In this document: positions 27,187 to 36,560 of the stretch, in pieces | How the letters are laid out: every line of letters starts with the position of its first letter | Position numbering within the stretch: position 1 is the first letter of the stretch | Assembly: GCA_020851855.1 (NCBI GenBank) | Contig: JADZBY010000457.1 | Span: forward strand, 1-47,154 | Direction of reading: 5' to 3' | DNA length: 47,154 nucleotides | Source of the DNA: Anaerolineae bacterium | GTDB taxonomy: Bacteria; Chloroflexota; Anaerolineae; Aggregatilineales; UBA2796 | Program-made: the position numbers and the translations under genes | Notes under the pieces: model-generated | What the model was told of the DNA's origin: nothing | What the model saw: the letters and a program-made list of their open reading frames with translations, nothing else | The model's database searches: none

Positions 27187-27425
27187 ACCTCTTTGACGTG
27201 CGCTTTAAGGGGCGCGATGTGTTTCACGCCCCGACGCAAAAAAGCGGCGTCACGTATTCGGTGCAGTTCGAGTGGCGACTGGCCGCGCACTGGGCGGGAT
27301 ACAGGCGCTTTAAGGACTTTCAGGCGCTCGACGGCGACGAGCAGAGCGAGATCGTCGCCACCTACCGGGCCTGGGCGCAAATGCGCGCGGTCGAGGAGTA
27401 TGCGGCGGCGAAGGCGATGAAGTAA
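26725..27425 (+). CDS. Tail assembly chaperone, -1 frameshift product (GT-like, 233 aa)
   Basis: CCCAAAA at 27165-27171 in canonical X XXY YYZ phase; -1 reading gives ...PKIREWLDLFDVRFKGRDVFHAPTQK... continuous with ORF ending 27425. Confidence 0.85.
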
Positions 27426-27428
27426 CCG

Positions 27429-29771
27429 ATGGCACTGGAAGAAGCCGGACTAAAGCTAGTCGCTGAGAACTCTGGCGTGTTCGTCGATGCGCTGGGTCGC
27501 GCGCACGACGCGCGCGGTCGCTTCGTCGCCGGCTTGCAGAAGGCCGGGCCGGAGTCCACCGCCGCCAGCCAGGTTGTGACCGGTGCGCTGCGCCATATCG
27601 GCACGGTCGCGGTGGATGCCTTCATGCAGGCCGGCAAAGCGGCCGTTGGGTTCGTGCAGGATTCCGTCAAGGTGGCCGGCGACTTCGAAGCCGGCATGCA
27701 ACGCTTCGCGGCCGTCACCGGCGATTCGCTCGACGAGAGCGGGCTGTCACTCAAAGACTTTAGAGACCAATTCCTGCAACTGGGCAAAGACACACAGTAC
27801 TCCGCTGCCCAGGCCGAAGAGGCCGCGATCAACCTCGCCAAAGGCGGGATTGACCCGCTCACCATTTCCACGAGTGGCCTGAAGGGCACGCTTGACCTGG
27901 CGGCGGGCGCTGAGGTCGAGCTGGGCCTGGCCAGCGAGATCGTGGCGAAGCAGCTCGGCGTGTGGGCCGACACCGGCGTCACCGGCGCGGATGTCGCAAA
28001 CCTCCTGGCACAGGCTGCCAACGCTTCGACCGTGGGCGTGGAAGACCTGGCACTGGGGTTAGCCAACTCTGGCGGATCCGCGAAAGTTGCCGGCGTCTCG
28101 TTCAAAGACCTCACCACCACCATGGCGCTGATTGCGCCCAACTTCAGTTCCGCTGCCGACGCCGGCACGTCCTTAAAGACCTTCATCTCGCGCCTGATCC
28201 CCACGACGAAGAACCAGGCCGCGGCCATGATCGAGCTGGGTCTGGCGACGGAGGACGGCAAGTCCGCCTTCTTCGACGCGCAGGGTCAATTCGTCGGCAT
28301 GGAGAAAGCCTCGCAGATGCTCCAGAACGCCACGAAGGACCTGACGCAGGAGCAGAAGCTCCAGGCGCTGCAGACCATCTTCGGGCAGGACGCCATTCGC
28401 GCGGCGGCGTCGATTGCCGAGGCCGGGTCGGTGGGCTTCAACGACATGGCCGCGGCGATGAAGAATGCGGGCTCTGCCAGCGAGCAGGCGGCTAAACGCC
28501 AGCAGGGCTTCAACTTCGCCCAGGAACAGTTGAACGGGTCGCTGGAGACGTTGCAGATTGTGATTGGCACCGCGCTCCTCCCTATACTGACCACGCTCCT
28601 GAACGACTGGATATCGCCGGGCGTGGACGCGGTGATGGCCTTCGCGCAAGGCTTCTTCGACGCGAGTGACAAGACGACGTTCCTGAAGGACTCGCTCAAC
28701 AACCTGATCCCTGGGGCGGGTGAACTCATCACGATCATCCAGCAGGTCATTACCTTCATCACCAACCTGGCCACCAGCCTGCAACAGCCGTCGCCGGAGA
28801 TGGAGAAGCTGGCGGACGTGTTCGAGATCGCCGGCGCGGTGATCGACTCGGTGGTCAAGGCTATCGCGAAAGTGGTCGAAGCCATCTTCGGCGAGGTCGC
28901 CAAGTTTATTGACGCCAACGGCAAGGACATTGAGAAGTTTATCGGCGACGCCTGGAACATGATCTTGCAGATCATCACCGGCATCCTGAAGCTGATCCAA
29001 GGCATCGTGGTGCCGATCCTGAACGCCATTGCCAACTTCATCAAGACCAACTCGAAAGACATCCAGAACTTCATCGACAACACCTGGACGTTCATTAAGA
29101 CCATCATCGACACTGCGCTCAAGCTGATCCTGGGGATTGTCAACGCGGCGCTGAAGCTGTTGCAAGGCGATGTCAGCGGCGCACTGAACATCCTGAAGAG
29201 CACCATCAACACGATCTGGAACAACATCAAGACCATCATCGAGACGCTGATCAACCAGATCGCCACCGTGGTGAAGCTGGTCTTCAATGCCCTGGGTGTT
29301 GACATCGGCAACATCCTGAACGGCATCAAGGGCACGATTGAGTCGATCTGGAACAACATCAAGAATGCGATCACCGGCGCGGTGCAAGCGGCTTATGACA
29401 AGGTGGTCGAGATTGTGGGCGGGTTCGTCAGCATCGGCACAAACATCATTAACAACATTGTGAATGGCCTCAACGCCGCCAAGGACGCGGTGATTAACAC
29501 GCTGAAGTGGATCATCGAAGAGGCCATCAATAAGATCAAGGAATTCTTTGGCATCGGCAGTGGCAGCGGAAGTGGCCTCAACCTGAATGTCAACGGACTT
29601 GACCTGCTGGGCGGGCGGCGCATCGCGCAACCCACATCGACCGGCGTGACACGCACCGTCACGAACAATGCCAGTTACGTGCGCAACTACAACCTCGGCG
29701 GCGTGGTGACCACCTCAAGTGCTGGTGAAGTGATTAGCCGCTTCGCCGTGTTGCAAGCCATGGCCGGGTAA
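27429..29771 (+). CDS. Tail tape measure protein (TP901-type)
   Basis: 780 aa; VAGDFEAGMQRFAAVTGDS..., helical repeats, long hydrophobic C-terminal half. Confidence 0.92.
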   Translation: MALEEAGLKLVAENSGVFVDALGRAHDARGRFVAGLQKAGPESTAASQVVTGALRHIGTVAVDAFMQAGKAAVGFVQDSVKVAGDFEAGMQRFAAVTGDSLDESGLSLKDFRDQFLQLGKDTQYSAAQAEEAAINLAKGGIDPLTISTSGLKGTLDLAAGAEVELGLASEIVAKQLGVWADTGVTGADVANLLAQAANASTVGVEDLALGLANSGGSAKVAGVSFKDLTTTMALIAPNFSSAADAGTSLKTFISRLIPTTKNQAAAMIELGLATEDGKSAFFDAQGQFVGMEKASQMLQNATKDLTQEQKLQALQTIFGQDAIRAAASIAEAGSVGFNDMAAAMKNAGSASEQAAKRQQGFNFAQEQLNGSLETLQIVIGTALLPILTTLLNDWISPGVDAVMAFAQGFFDASDKTTFLKDSLNNLIPGAGELITIIQQVITFITNLATSLQQPSPEMEKLADVFEIAGAVIDSVVKAIAKVVEAIFGEVAKFIDANGKDIEKFIGDAWNMILQIITGILKLIQGIVVPILNAIANFIKTNSKDIQNFIDNTWTFIKTIIDTALKLILGIVNAALKLLQGDVSGALNILKSTINTIWNNIKTIIETLINQIATVVKLVFNALGVDIGNILNGIKGTIESIWNNIKNAITGAVQAAYDKVVEIVGGFVSIGTNIINNIVNGLNAAKDAVINTLKWIIEEAINKIKEFFGIGSGSGSGLNLNVNGLDLLGGRRIAQPTSTGVTRTVTNNASYVRNYNLGGVVTTSSAGEVISRFAVLQAMAG

Positions 29772-29780
29772 TGACAACAG

Positions 29781-32279
29781 GTGACTATGAAACTACTGCG
29801 ACAAATCACTGAAGATGTTTCCAACGTTGCACTGGACGATGGGCAGGCCGGCGTGTGGTCGGTGATCGTGCCGGATGAAACAACCAACATGGTTGTGAAT
29901 CCCTCGTTCGAAGTTGACGCCGCATCCTGGGGGGCAACCTGGATCACCGAAACCATCGCGCGGGTGTCCACCCACGCGCATGCCGGTGCATGGTCGCTAG
30001 AGGTGACACCCACCGGAGACCCGGACCTGTATGAAGGGGCAACCACGGTCATCGCTGGATCACTGGCGAGCCATACCTACACGGTCAGTCTCTGGTTTCT
30101 GGGCGCGCATGGGGTCTCCTATCGCACCGGTTTTGGCACGCCCGTGCTACTGAACATGAGCTTTGTGCTCGCCTTCAAGGGCACGGGCGAGTGGCAGCGT
30201 ATTGAGTTCACCTCTACCGCGCCTGGCGCCATGTCACCAGGGGCACTAGCGTTGTTCGTGGCTGTGGGGGAGGTAACCACAGCCCCCTTCTACATCGACC
30301 AGGTGCAGGTGGAAGAAAAACCATACGCCACGACCTACTGCGACGGCGATCAGGACGGCTGTGTGTGGACGGGACTGGCGCACTACTCCGCGTCGCAGCG
30401 CGGGGGCTACTCACCAGAGGGCGGGCGCGTGCGCAACCTGCGCGAGTTCCACTTCACCACAGCGGCCATCATCGGCGCGGGCGCACCACCGCAAGCCAAC
30501 ATCATCGACGCTTATGCCCTTGTTGGCGGGGGCAACTACCAGCGCTCCATCGTTCCACCCCACTCATTCTCCATTGTGGGGCGCTTTGAATGCGACTCGA
30601 CGCTTGACCTCAAACGCGCCAGGCAGGCGCTGTATGACGCGATCAAGCCAAGGCGCACGCCGCGCACCGCGCCCATCCACCTGATCTACCAGCCGGTCGA
30701 TTGCGGCAAGCCCGTGGGCCGCGAGATCGTCATTGAGTGCGTCTACAGGAGCGGGCTGGAAGGCAACCACAGCGCCAACGTGGGCAACAGTGTGGCACTG
30801 GAGTTTGACCTGTTCGACGGGCTGGCGGTGGGCAGAGCGGTAAATGACAGCGCGGCGCTGCTGGCGGGCACGGCGACGGTGCAATACACGAAGAACGTGA
30901 TGCGCCGCGTGGATGGGCAGTGGAAGGCGCTGGGGCGAGGCGTGAATGACATTGTGTATGCCATCGCGAAAGGCCCTGGGGGGCTGATCTACGTGGGCGG
31001 CTCGTTTACGCAGGTGGTGGAATCGGACGGCACGATCTATGCGTCGCAGTACATCGCGCAGTGGACGCCGATGACCGAAACATGGGCCAACATGACCCCC
31101 GCTGGCGAGGGCACGGGGCCGGTGCGCGCGGTTGCCGTCGCGCCCAACGGCGAGGTGTATCTCGGTGGCAGTTTCACCAACTGGGGCTTTCCGCCGATCG
31201 GGGCGGCTGACAACATCGTGAAGTGGAACGGCATCATTTATGAGGCGGTGGGCACGGGCTGCAACAGCGATGTCTCGGTATTGGCTTTCGGCCCGGACGG
31301 GATGCTCTACGCGGGTGGCACCTTCACACTGGCTGGGGGCGTGGCAAACACGGCCTACATCGCCAAATGGGACGGTTCAGCCTGGTCGGCGCTCGGTACA
31401 GGCGCGAACGACGCCGTCTTCGCGCTAGCCTTTGACGCAAGCGGCATGTACGCCGGCGGTGACTTCACCAGCATCGGCGGCGTCGCGGCCACGCGCGTCG
31501 CCAAGTGGAACGGCGTCGCATGGTCAGCGCTTGGCAGTGGCGCAAACGGCCTGGTGATGGCGCTGGCTGTTGCACCGGATGGCACGCTGTACGCCGGTGG
31601 GCTATTCACCACCATCGGCGGCGTGTCAGCCAGCCGCATCGCGCGCTGGACGGGTGCGGCCTGGGAGCCACTTGGGTCGGGCTGCGACGGTAACGTGCTG
31701 GGGCTGGCGGTGGACTCGAAGGGACTCCTGTACGTGGTGGGGGAATTCACCAGCGCGGGGGGAATGCCAACGGTGGGCTTTGCGACGTGGAACGGCTCGG
31801 TGTGGGTACGCCCGGATGCCGACTCGCCGGGCAATTCGCTGGGGTACGCCGTGGCCGTGTTCGGCGATGGCTTCGGCAACGACGATGTTTATCTGGGCTT
31901 CGACGGCACGGATCCATCTATCGCTGACGCGGAGACAGCCGGCTACACAGAAGTGGTGGTGGGTGGCACGGCGGAGGTGTACCCGCGCGTGGCCTTCTCA
32001 ACGCCGGGGCTGCTGTCACGCTTGACCAACTTCACCACGGGGGAAAGTATCTACTTCAACAACACCATCCTGGACGGCGAGCGCGCCGTGCTCAAACTCG
32101 GCCCCAGCTCGACCTTTGCATCCACCTTTCGCATCAGCAAATTGAACGGCGTGTTACCCGGGTCGAACCTCGCGACGTGGCGACTTGTGCCCGGCGTGAA
32201 CAAGATCAGCCTGCTGGGGCCGGAAGCGCTGATGGTGTGGCACGAACAATTCGACTCGATTGACGGAGCGGCATTGTGA
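29781..32279 (+). CDS. Distal tail/tail tip protein with CBM-like and kelch-like beta-propeller domains (start 29781 or 29787)
   Basis: NPSFEVDAASWGATWITET... CBM-like; repeated LYAGGxFTxxGGVxAxxIAxWDGxAWxxLGxG. Confidence 0.8.
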   Translation: MTMKLLRQITEDVSNVALDDGQAGVWSVIVPDETTNMVVNPSFEVDAASWGATWITETIARVSTHAHAGAWSLEVTPTGDPDLYEGATTVIAGSLASHTYTVSLWFLGAHGVSYRTGFGTPVLLNMSFVLAFKGTGEWQRIEFTSTAPGAMSPGALALFVAVGEVTTAPFYIDQVQVEEKPYATTYCDGDQDGCVWTGLAHYSASQRGGYSPEGGRVRNLREFHFTTAAIIGAGAPPQANIIDAYALVGGGNYQRSIVPPHSFSIVGRFECDSTLDLKRARQALYDAIKPRRTPRTAPIHLIYQPVDCGKPVGREIVIECVYRSGLEGNHSANVGNSVALEFDLFDGLAVGRAVNDSAALLAGTATVQYTKNVMRRVDGQWKALGRGVNDIVYAIAKGPGGLIYVGGSFTQVVESDGTIYASQYIAQWTPMTETWANMTPAGEGTGPVRAVAVAPNGEVYLGGSFTNWGFPPIGAADNIVKWNGIIYEAVGTGCNSDVSVLAFGPDGMLYAGGTFTLAGGVANTAYIAKWDGSAWSALGTGANDAVFALAFDASGMYAGGDFTSIGGVAATRVAKWNGVAWSALGSGANGLVMALAVAPDGTLYAGGLFTTIGGVSASRIARWTGAAWEPLGSGCDGNVLGLAVDSKGLLYVVGEFTSAGGMPTVGFATWNGSVWVRPDADSPGNSLGYAVAVFGDGFGNDDVYLGFDGTDPSIADAETAGYTEVVVGGTAEVYPRVAFSTPGLLSRLTNFTTGESIYFNNTILDGERAVLKLGPSSTFASTFRISKLNGVLPGSNLATWRLVPGVNKISLLGPEALMVWHEQFDSIDGAAL

Positions 32280-32458
32280 GACAGAAGACACTGGACGAAC
32301 TGGCGCATGACTGCGCGGGCAGGGGAGCGATCAACAACGCGCGGCTGAGTGAAGAGGAGCGCGCACAGCTTAACGACGCCCAGCGACAGATCGAGTCGGT
32401 GACGTTCTATCGGTCACTGTGCGTGATCCAGCGGAGGTCTAGCGACGATGGCGACTGA
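32276..32458 (+). CDS. Small hypothetical protein (60 aa)
   Basis: Overlapping starts/stops with neighbours. Confidence 0.45.
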   Translation: MRQKTLDELAHDCAGRGAINNARLSEEERAQLNDAQRQIESVTFYRSLCVIQRRSSDDGD

Positions 32459-33566
32459 GTACGAAATCCGGGTGCGCGATGCGTCGGGCGCGCAGATCGC
32501 CTCGATCAACCGCTTCACGATCCTCGAATACACGCTCGTTGAGAACGATGTGGGATCGCTCTTTCTCACGCGCAACGAAGGGCTGCCTTACGAGTTCTTT
32601 AAGACCGATGTGCGGCTGGAGGTGTGGCGCTCGATTGACGGTGGCCCGGCCAGGCTGGAAGGCGATACGGTGTGGTTCGTGCGTAAGCCGGAATTGCAGA
32701 TCAGGGATAACCGCATGCTCTACATCACCGCCTACGACGCCAAGCACTTACTGAAGCGGCGCGTGGTGGCCTACAAAGCGGGCACGTCGCAGGCCCAGAA
32801 GAGCGGGGCGGCCTCGAACCTGATGAAGGCGATTGTGCGCGAGAACTTGGGTTCAACCGCCACCGACACGGCACGGCGGCTGAGCTTCTTCCAGGTGGCT
32901 GCGGACAACGGCGCGGGCTACAGCACGTCGAAGGCGTTCTCCTATCGCCAGGTCATGACCGTGTTGCAGGAGCTGGCGCGCGACAGCGCCGCGAATGGGA
33001 GCTATCTCTCGTTCGACGTGGTGCGCACCGGCGACGCAGCCGGGACACTGGAGTTTCGCACTTACCTCCACATGCGCGGCAACGACCACCGGCACGGCCT
33101 TTCCCCAGCGCCGGTGCTGCTATCGCCCGATACCGGAACGCTTGCCAACATCACCCTGGCCGACGACGCCGTCGAGGAAGTGACGTTCGCCTATGCGCTG
33201 GGCCAGGGCGAAGGGGCTGCGCGTGACGTGCAGACCGCTTCCAACACCGCGCGCATTGGCGTCTCGCCTTACAACCGCATCGAGGCCGCGGTGGAGGCGA
33301 CGAACGTGGCGTTGGGGGACACGGCCAGCCTGCTCGCCGAGGCGAAGGCGCGCCTGCGGGAGGGGCGGCTGCGCCGCTCATTCGCGGGTGAGTTGCGCGA
33401 GACGCCTGACTTGCGTTACGGCGTGCACTTCGGCTTCGGGGATGCCATTACTGCACAGGTGGGCAGGTATGCCTTTAACTGTCGGATCGACAAAGTGCGC
33501 GTGTACATCAATGCCGAACAGGGCGAAGCGGTCAACGTGAATTTGAGGAATGACGAACTGCTGTGA
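32448..33566 (+). CDS. Baseplate/tail hub protein, Gp37-like
   Basis: INRFTILEYTLVENDVGSLFLTRNEG...LLYITAYDAKHLLKRRVV-type sequence. Confidence 0.65.
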   Translation: MATEYEIRVRDASGAQIASINRFTILEYTLVENDVGSLFLTRNEGLPYEFFKTDVRLEVWRSIDGGPARLEGDTVWFVRKPELQIRDNRMLYITAYDAKHLLKRRVVAYKAGTSQAQKSGAASNLMKAIVRENLGSTATDTARRLSFFQVAADNGAGYSTSKAFSYRQVMTVLQELARDSAANGSYLSFDVVRTGDAAGTLEFRTYLHMRGNDHRHGLSPAPVLLSPDTGTLANITLADDAVEEVTFAYALGQGEGAARDVQTASNTARIGVSPYNRIEAAVEATNVALGDTASLLAEAKARLREGRLRRSFAGELRETPDLRYGVHFGFGDAITAQVGRYAFNCRIDKVRVYINAEQGEAVNVNLRNDELL

Positions 33567-33590
33567 GGCCAGTGTTGTGAGGGCAGTGCT

Positions 33591-34211
33591 ATGAACAACC
33601 TCGAAGAAGCCATCATCGGTTTGCAGCGCCAGATCAACGCGCTTCAAGGGCGCGTGGATGTGAACCTGTCGCGCGAGTTCACGCCGTCTGCGCAAGCCGC
33701 CACGCCTGGGACGGTGGTACGGCGCGACGCCGATGGAGACATCACCATCACCGAGTTGCATGCCCTGGGCAGCATTCGTGAGTCCACCGCGCTGGGCGCG
33801 CACGTGTATTACGACGCGGCGCAATCCATTGTGGACAGAACAGTCACGGTGTTGACGTTCAACAGCGAGCGCTTTGACACGGACGACTGCCACAGCAATA
33901 GCGTGAACCCCACGCGCCTGACGTGTCGCACGTCAGGGATCTACGCCATCAGTGGACACGTGCGCTTCGCATCCAATGCGACCGGCACGCGGCGGCTGCT
34001 CCTCCGGCTGAATGGCGCAACCTTCATCGCCGAACAGGGCGTTCCTGCGCTCAGTGGGTCCATCACAGGGATCAGTGTCGCTGTGGCCGCATATCCGTTG
34101 AGTGCGAACGACTACATCGAGCTGGTGGTGCTTCAGACGAGTGGCGGCAACCTGGACGTGCAGTCGGTCGGCAATGCGACGCCGGAGTTCTCAATGGTGA
34201 GGGTGCCATGA
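33591..34211 (+). CDS. C1q/TNF-like tail fiber
   Basis: Coiled N-terminus; TVLTFNSERFDTDDCHSNSVNPTRLTCRTSGIYAISGHVRF...RRLLLRLNGATFIAEQG jelly-roll pattern. Confidence 0.75.
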   Translation: MNNLEEAIIGLQRQINALQGRVDVNLSREFTPSAQAATPGTVVRRDADGDITITELHALGSIRESTALGAHVYYDAAQSIVDRTVTVLTFNSERFDTDDCHSNSVNPTRLTCRTSGIYAISGHVRFASNATGTRRLLLRLNGATFIAEQGVPALSGSITGISVAVAAYPLSANDYIELVVLQTSGGNLDVQSVGNATPEFSMVRVP

Positions 34212-34975
34212 AAGCAACGATTCGATCAAGCCCCTGGCTGCGACTGCGCGCGAGCGCTTCGCTCTCCGGCGCCGTGGTCGGCACGCTGCCCGATGGGGCC
34301 GCTGTGGACTTGAGCCGGCTGTTGTTTGACGCGACTGGCGCGCCGACGTGGGGCGTCATCCCGGCAGTCGTACACAACGCGGAACAGGGTATTCCGATCA
34401 GCACGGAGACCGGTGCGCCGGTCGAGTGGTACCTGTCGGCGCGCTGGCTGGACATCGCGCAGCCGCCCGCGCCCAACCCGGCGACGCCGACCTCCGAGTC
34501 CGTACAAATGCCGTACTTCAGCCAGGTGGGGAATCCGTTTTCCAACGATTGCGGCCCCGCCTGCTGGTGCATGTTGGCCAGCTACGCGGGCGTCAGGACG
34601 ACGGTGGAAGCGCTGGTGCGATTGATGGGCGTGGCGAACAAACTCACCACGTCTAATCAGGCGGTGACGGCGTTAACGCGGGTGGGCTTGCGCACGGTGA
34701 AGGGATCGCACATCTTGCGCCCGCCCTTCATGTGCCTGGTGTCGTATCCGAAATTGCCGGCGCGCTATCTGGATTATGACGGCCTGCACTTCATCGTCGT
34801 GACCGGCATTGACCGCAATGAAGCAAACGAGATTACGCGGGTGGTTTATCACGATCCGTTGTGGCCGACCCCCAGCCAGGGGGCGTACCGACGCATGACC
34901 GTGCCGCAGTTCCACGCGGCGGAAGCAGGCACGCACAACCGGGTGAGTGTCGTCATCGAGCCGCCTGTTGGATAG
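34208..34975 (+). CDS. SH3-like + C39-like cysteine peptidase, endolysin candidate
   Basis: MPYFSQVGNPFSNDCGPACWCMLASYAG and LHFIVVTGID motifs. Confidence 0.75.
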   Translation: MKATIRSSPWLRLRASASLSGAVVGTLPDGAAVDLSRLLFDATGAPTWGVIPAVVHNAEQGIPISTETGAPVEWYLSARWLDIAQPPAPNPATPTSESVQMPYFSQVGNPFSNDCGPACWCMLASYAGVRTTVEALVRLMGVANKLTTSNQAVTALTRVGLRTVKGSHILRPPFMCLVSYPKLPARYLDYDGLHFIVVTGIDRNEANEITRVVYHDPLWPTPSQGAYRRMTVPQFHAAEAGTHNRVSVVIEPPVG

Positions 34976-34983
34976 GAGTAGCC

Positions 34984-36537
34984 ATGAAGGGAACAACAAC
35001 CATTGATGTGAACGCGCGGGCCTCCGTGGGCCTTGTGCCAAAGGGCACGTTGGTAGAGGTGGAAGAATCAGACGTTGAAGGCTTCTATCGCACCAGCCTG
35101 TCTACCGGAGGCCAGCGCGTTGCGGACGTGCTGATCGCCAAGCGGTATGTGCAACTTGAGCAACCACCGCCGCCCCCACCTCCACCGCCGCCGCCGGCAG
35201 ACGTTTGGCGCGTGGAATACTTCAACAATATGACCCTGACCGGTGCGCCGGTCAAAACTGAGACGATCACCGCGTTGGCAATCAATCTGAACTGGGGCAG
35301 CGGCGGGCCGGCTGGCCTGCCGGCGGATGGGTTCAGCGCACGCTTCACGCGCACCATCGAGCAGCCCGCCGGCGCGTCGAAGTTGCGCGTCGTGGCCACC
35401 ACGGACGATGGGTTCAGAATCTTGCTGGACGGCGCGAAGGTGTTCGAGCGCTGGGCCGACATGGCGCCCACACGCCATGAGACGTTCATCGACTGCGCAC
35501 CAGGCAAGCACCAGCTCGTGTTCGAGTATTACGAGAACAAGGGCGGTGCGGTGATCCAGGCGGAGTATGGGCCGTACACGCCGCCTCCGCCGCCTCCACC
35601 GGTGCAGAACACAACGGTGATGATCGGGTTGAACGACGTGGCGCCGGGCCTGGACACGGCGGAGTTTGCGCAGTATTTCGAGAGCGGTTGCGGCTTTGCG
35701 ACGGTGACGTTCAACCCGGCCAAAGCAAAGCAGTGGAAAGAGCGCTGGCCGAACGCGCTCATCTTCGCCCGCCCGATGTTGCCGAAGGGGTATGAGCCGA
35801 GCTTCGAGCAGTGGCACGCCCTGTTGCACGAAGCCTTCACGCCGGGCATGGGGCTGTTCGGGGCGAACGAGAACGACAGCGGGTTCAACGGCGAGCCGGA
35901 TAGCATCCTGCGCCGGGCCGAGTTCGACCGTCGCAACTTCGAGTTCGCGCGGGCCAACGGCATGATCTATGCGGGCTACGGCTTTTCGATGGGTAACCCG
36001 AACTATGTCGATCCGCGCGTGGTCAGAGCCGTGCACGATGGGTATGCGGATCTGTGGCGAGAGGGCATGTGGTTCAACACGCATAGCTACTCCGGCGACG
36101 ATCACTCAGGCATGCCGCTTCGCCAGCGCATCTATGACGAAACGGTGTTTACCGACACCTTCACCGACTGGCAGGATAAGCCGGTGGTGATCCAGCACCA
36201 TCAGACGCTGTGGCTTGAAGAGAACTGGCGTTTCCTGTTCTATCTGTGTGGCCTTGACCCAGCCAACCCCAGCAACGCCAGCATCGTGAGTGACGAGACC
36301 GGCGTCGATCAGTATCCAGGCGGGTTCCCCACCCACGGCTACACCGACGAGGAGATCGCGAGCTGGTCGAAACGGTTTGCCGTGATCAACTCGAGCCCGA
36401 CGATCATCAACGGCGTGAGCTACAAGTCACCTTACAAGGCAGGCGCGCTCTACTGCGTGACGAATGGCATGGACTGGGCTGGGTACAAGGTGAACCTCCC
36501 GGCGAGGCGTTTCCGTGAGCTGGGTGTGTGGCGCTGA
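34984..36537 (+). CDS. SH3-like + poly-Pro + PA14 + glycoside-hydrolase-like protein
   Basis: PPPPPPPPPPP linker, WRVEYFNNMTLTGAPVKTETI...FSARFTRTIE...TTDDGFRILLDG PA14 signature; TIM-barrel-like C-terminus. Confidence 0.7.
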   Translation: MKGTTTIDVNARASVGLVPKGTLVEVEESDVEGFYRTSLSTGGQRVADVLIAKRYVQLEQPPPPPPPPPPPADVWRVEYFNNMTLTGAPVKTETITALAINLNWGSGGPAGLPADGFSARFTRTIEQPAGASKLRVVATTDDGFRILLDGAKVFERWADMAPTRHETFIDCAPGKHQLVFEYYENKGGAVIQAEYGPYTPPPPPPPVQNTTVMIGLNDVAPGLDTAEFAQYFESGCGFATVTFNPAKAKQWKERWPNALIFARPMLPKGYEPSFEQWHALLHEAFTPGMGLFGANENDSGFNGEPDSILRRAEFDRRNFEFARANGMIYAGYGFSMGNPNYVDPRVVRAVHDGYADLWREGMWFNTHSYSGDDHSGMPLRQRIYDETVFTDTFTDWQDKPVVIQHHQTLWLEENWRFLFYLCGLDPANPSNASIVSDETGVDQYPGGFPTHGYTDEEIASWSKRFAVINSSPTIINGVSYKSPYKAGALYCVTNGMDWAGYKVNLPARRFRELGVWR

Positions 36538-36543
36538 GGATGT

Positions 36544-36557
36544 ATTTCCGTGGAAAT
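36544..36557. other. Candidate attP core: ATTTCC-GT-GGAAAT
   Basis: 6-bp inverted arms around an asymmetric dinucleotide, at the end of the serine integrase gene. Confidence 0.25.
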
Positions 36558-36560
36558 GGA

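Noticed and set aside
28173-29630. Long antisense ORFs opposite the tape measure gene (485 aa and 362 aa)
   Set aside because: High GC and amphipathic repeats of the sense gene create spurious antisense ORFs; no RBS or family resemblance.
35166-35203. Poly-proline/CCGCC tract at 35166-35203 as regulatory repeat
   Set aside because: Explained as a coding poly-Pro linker between domains.
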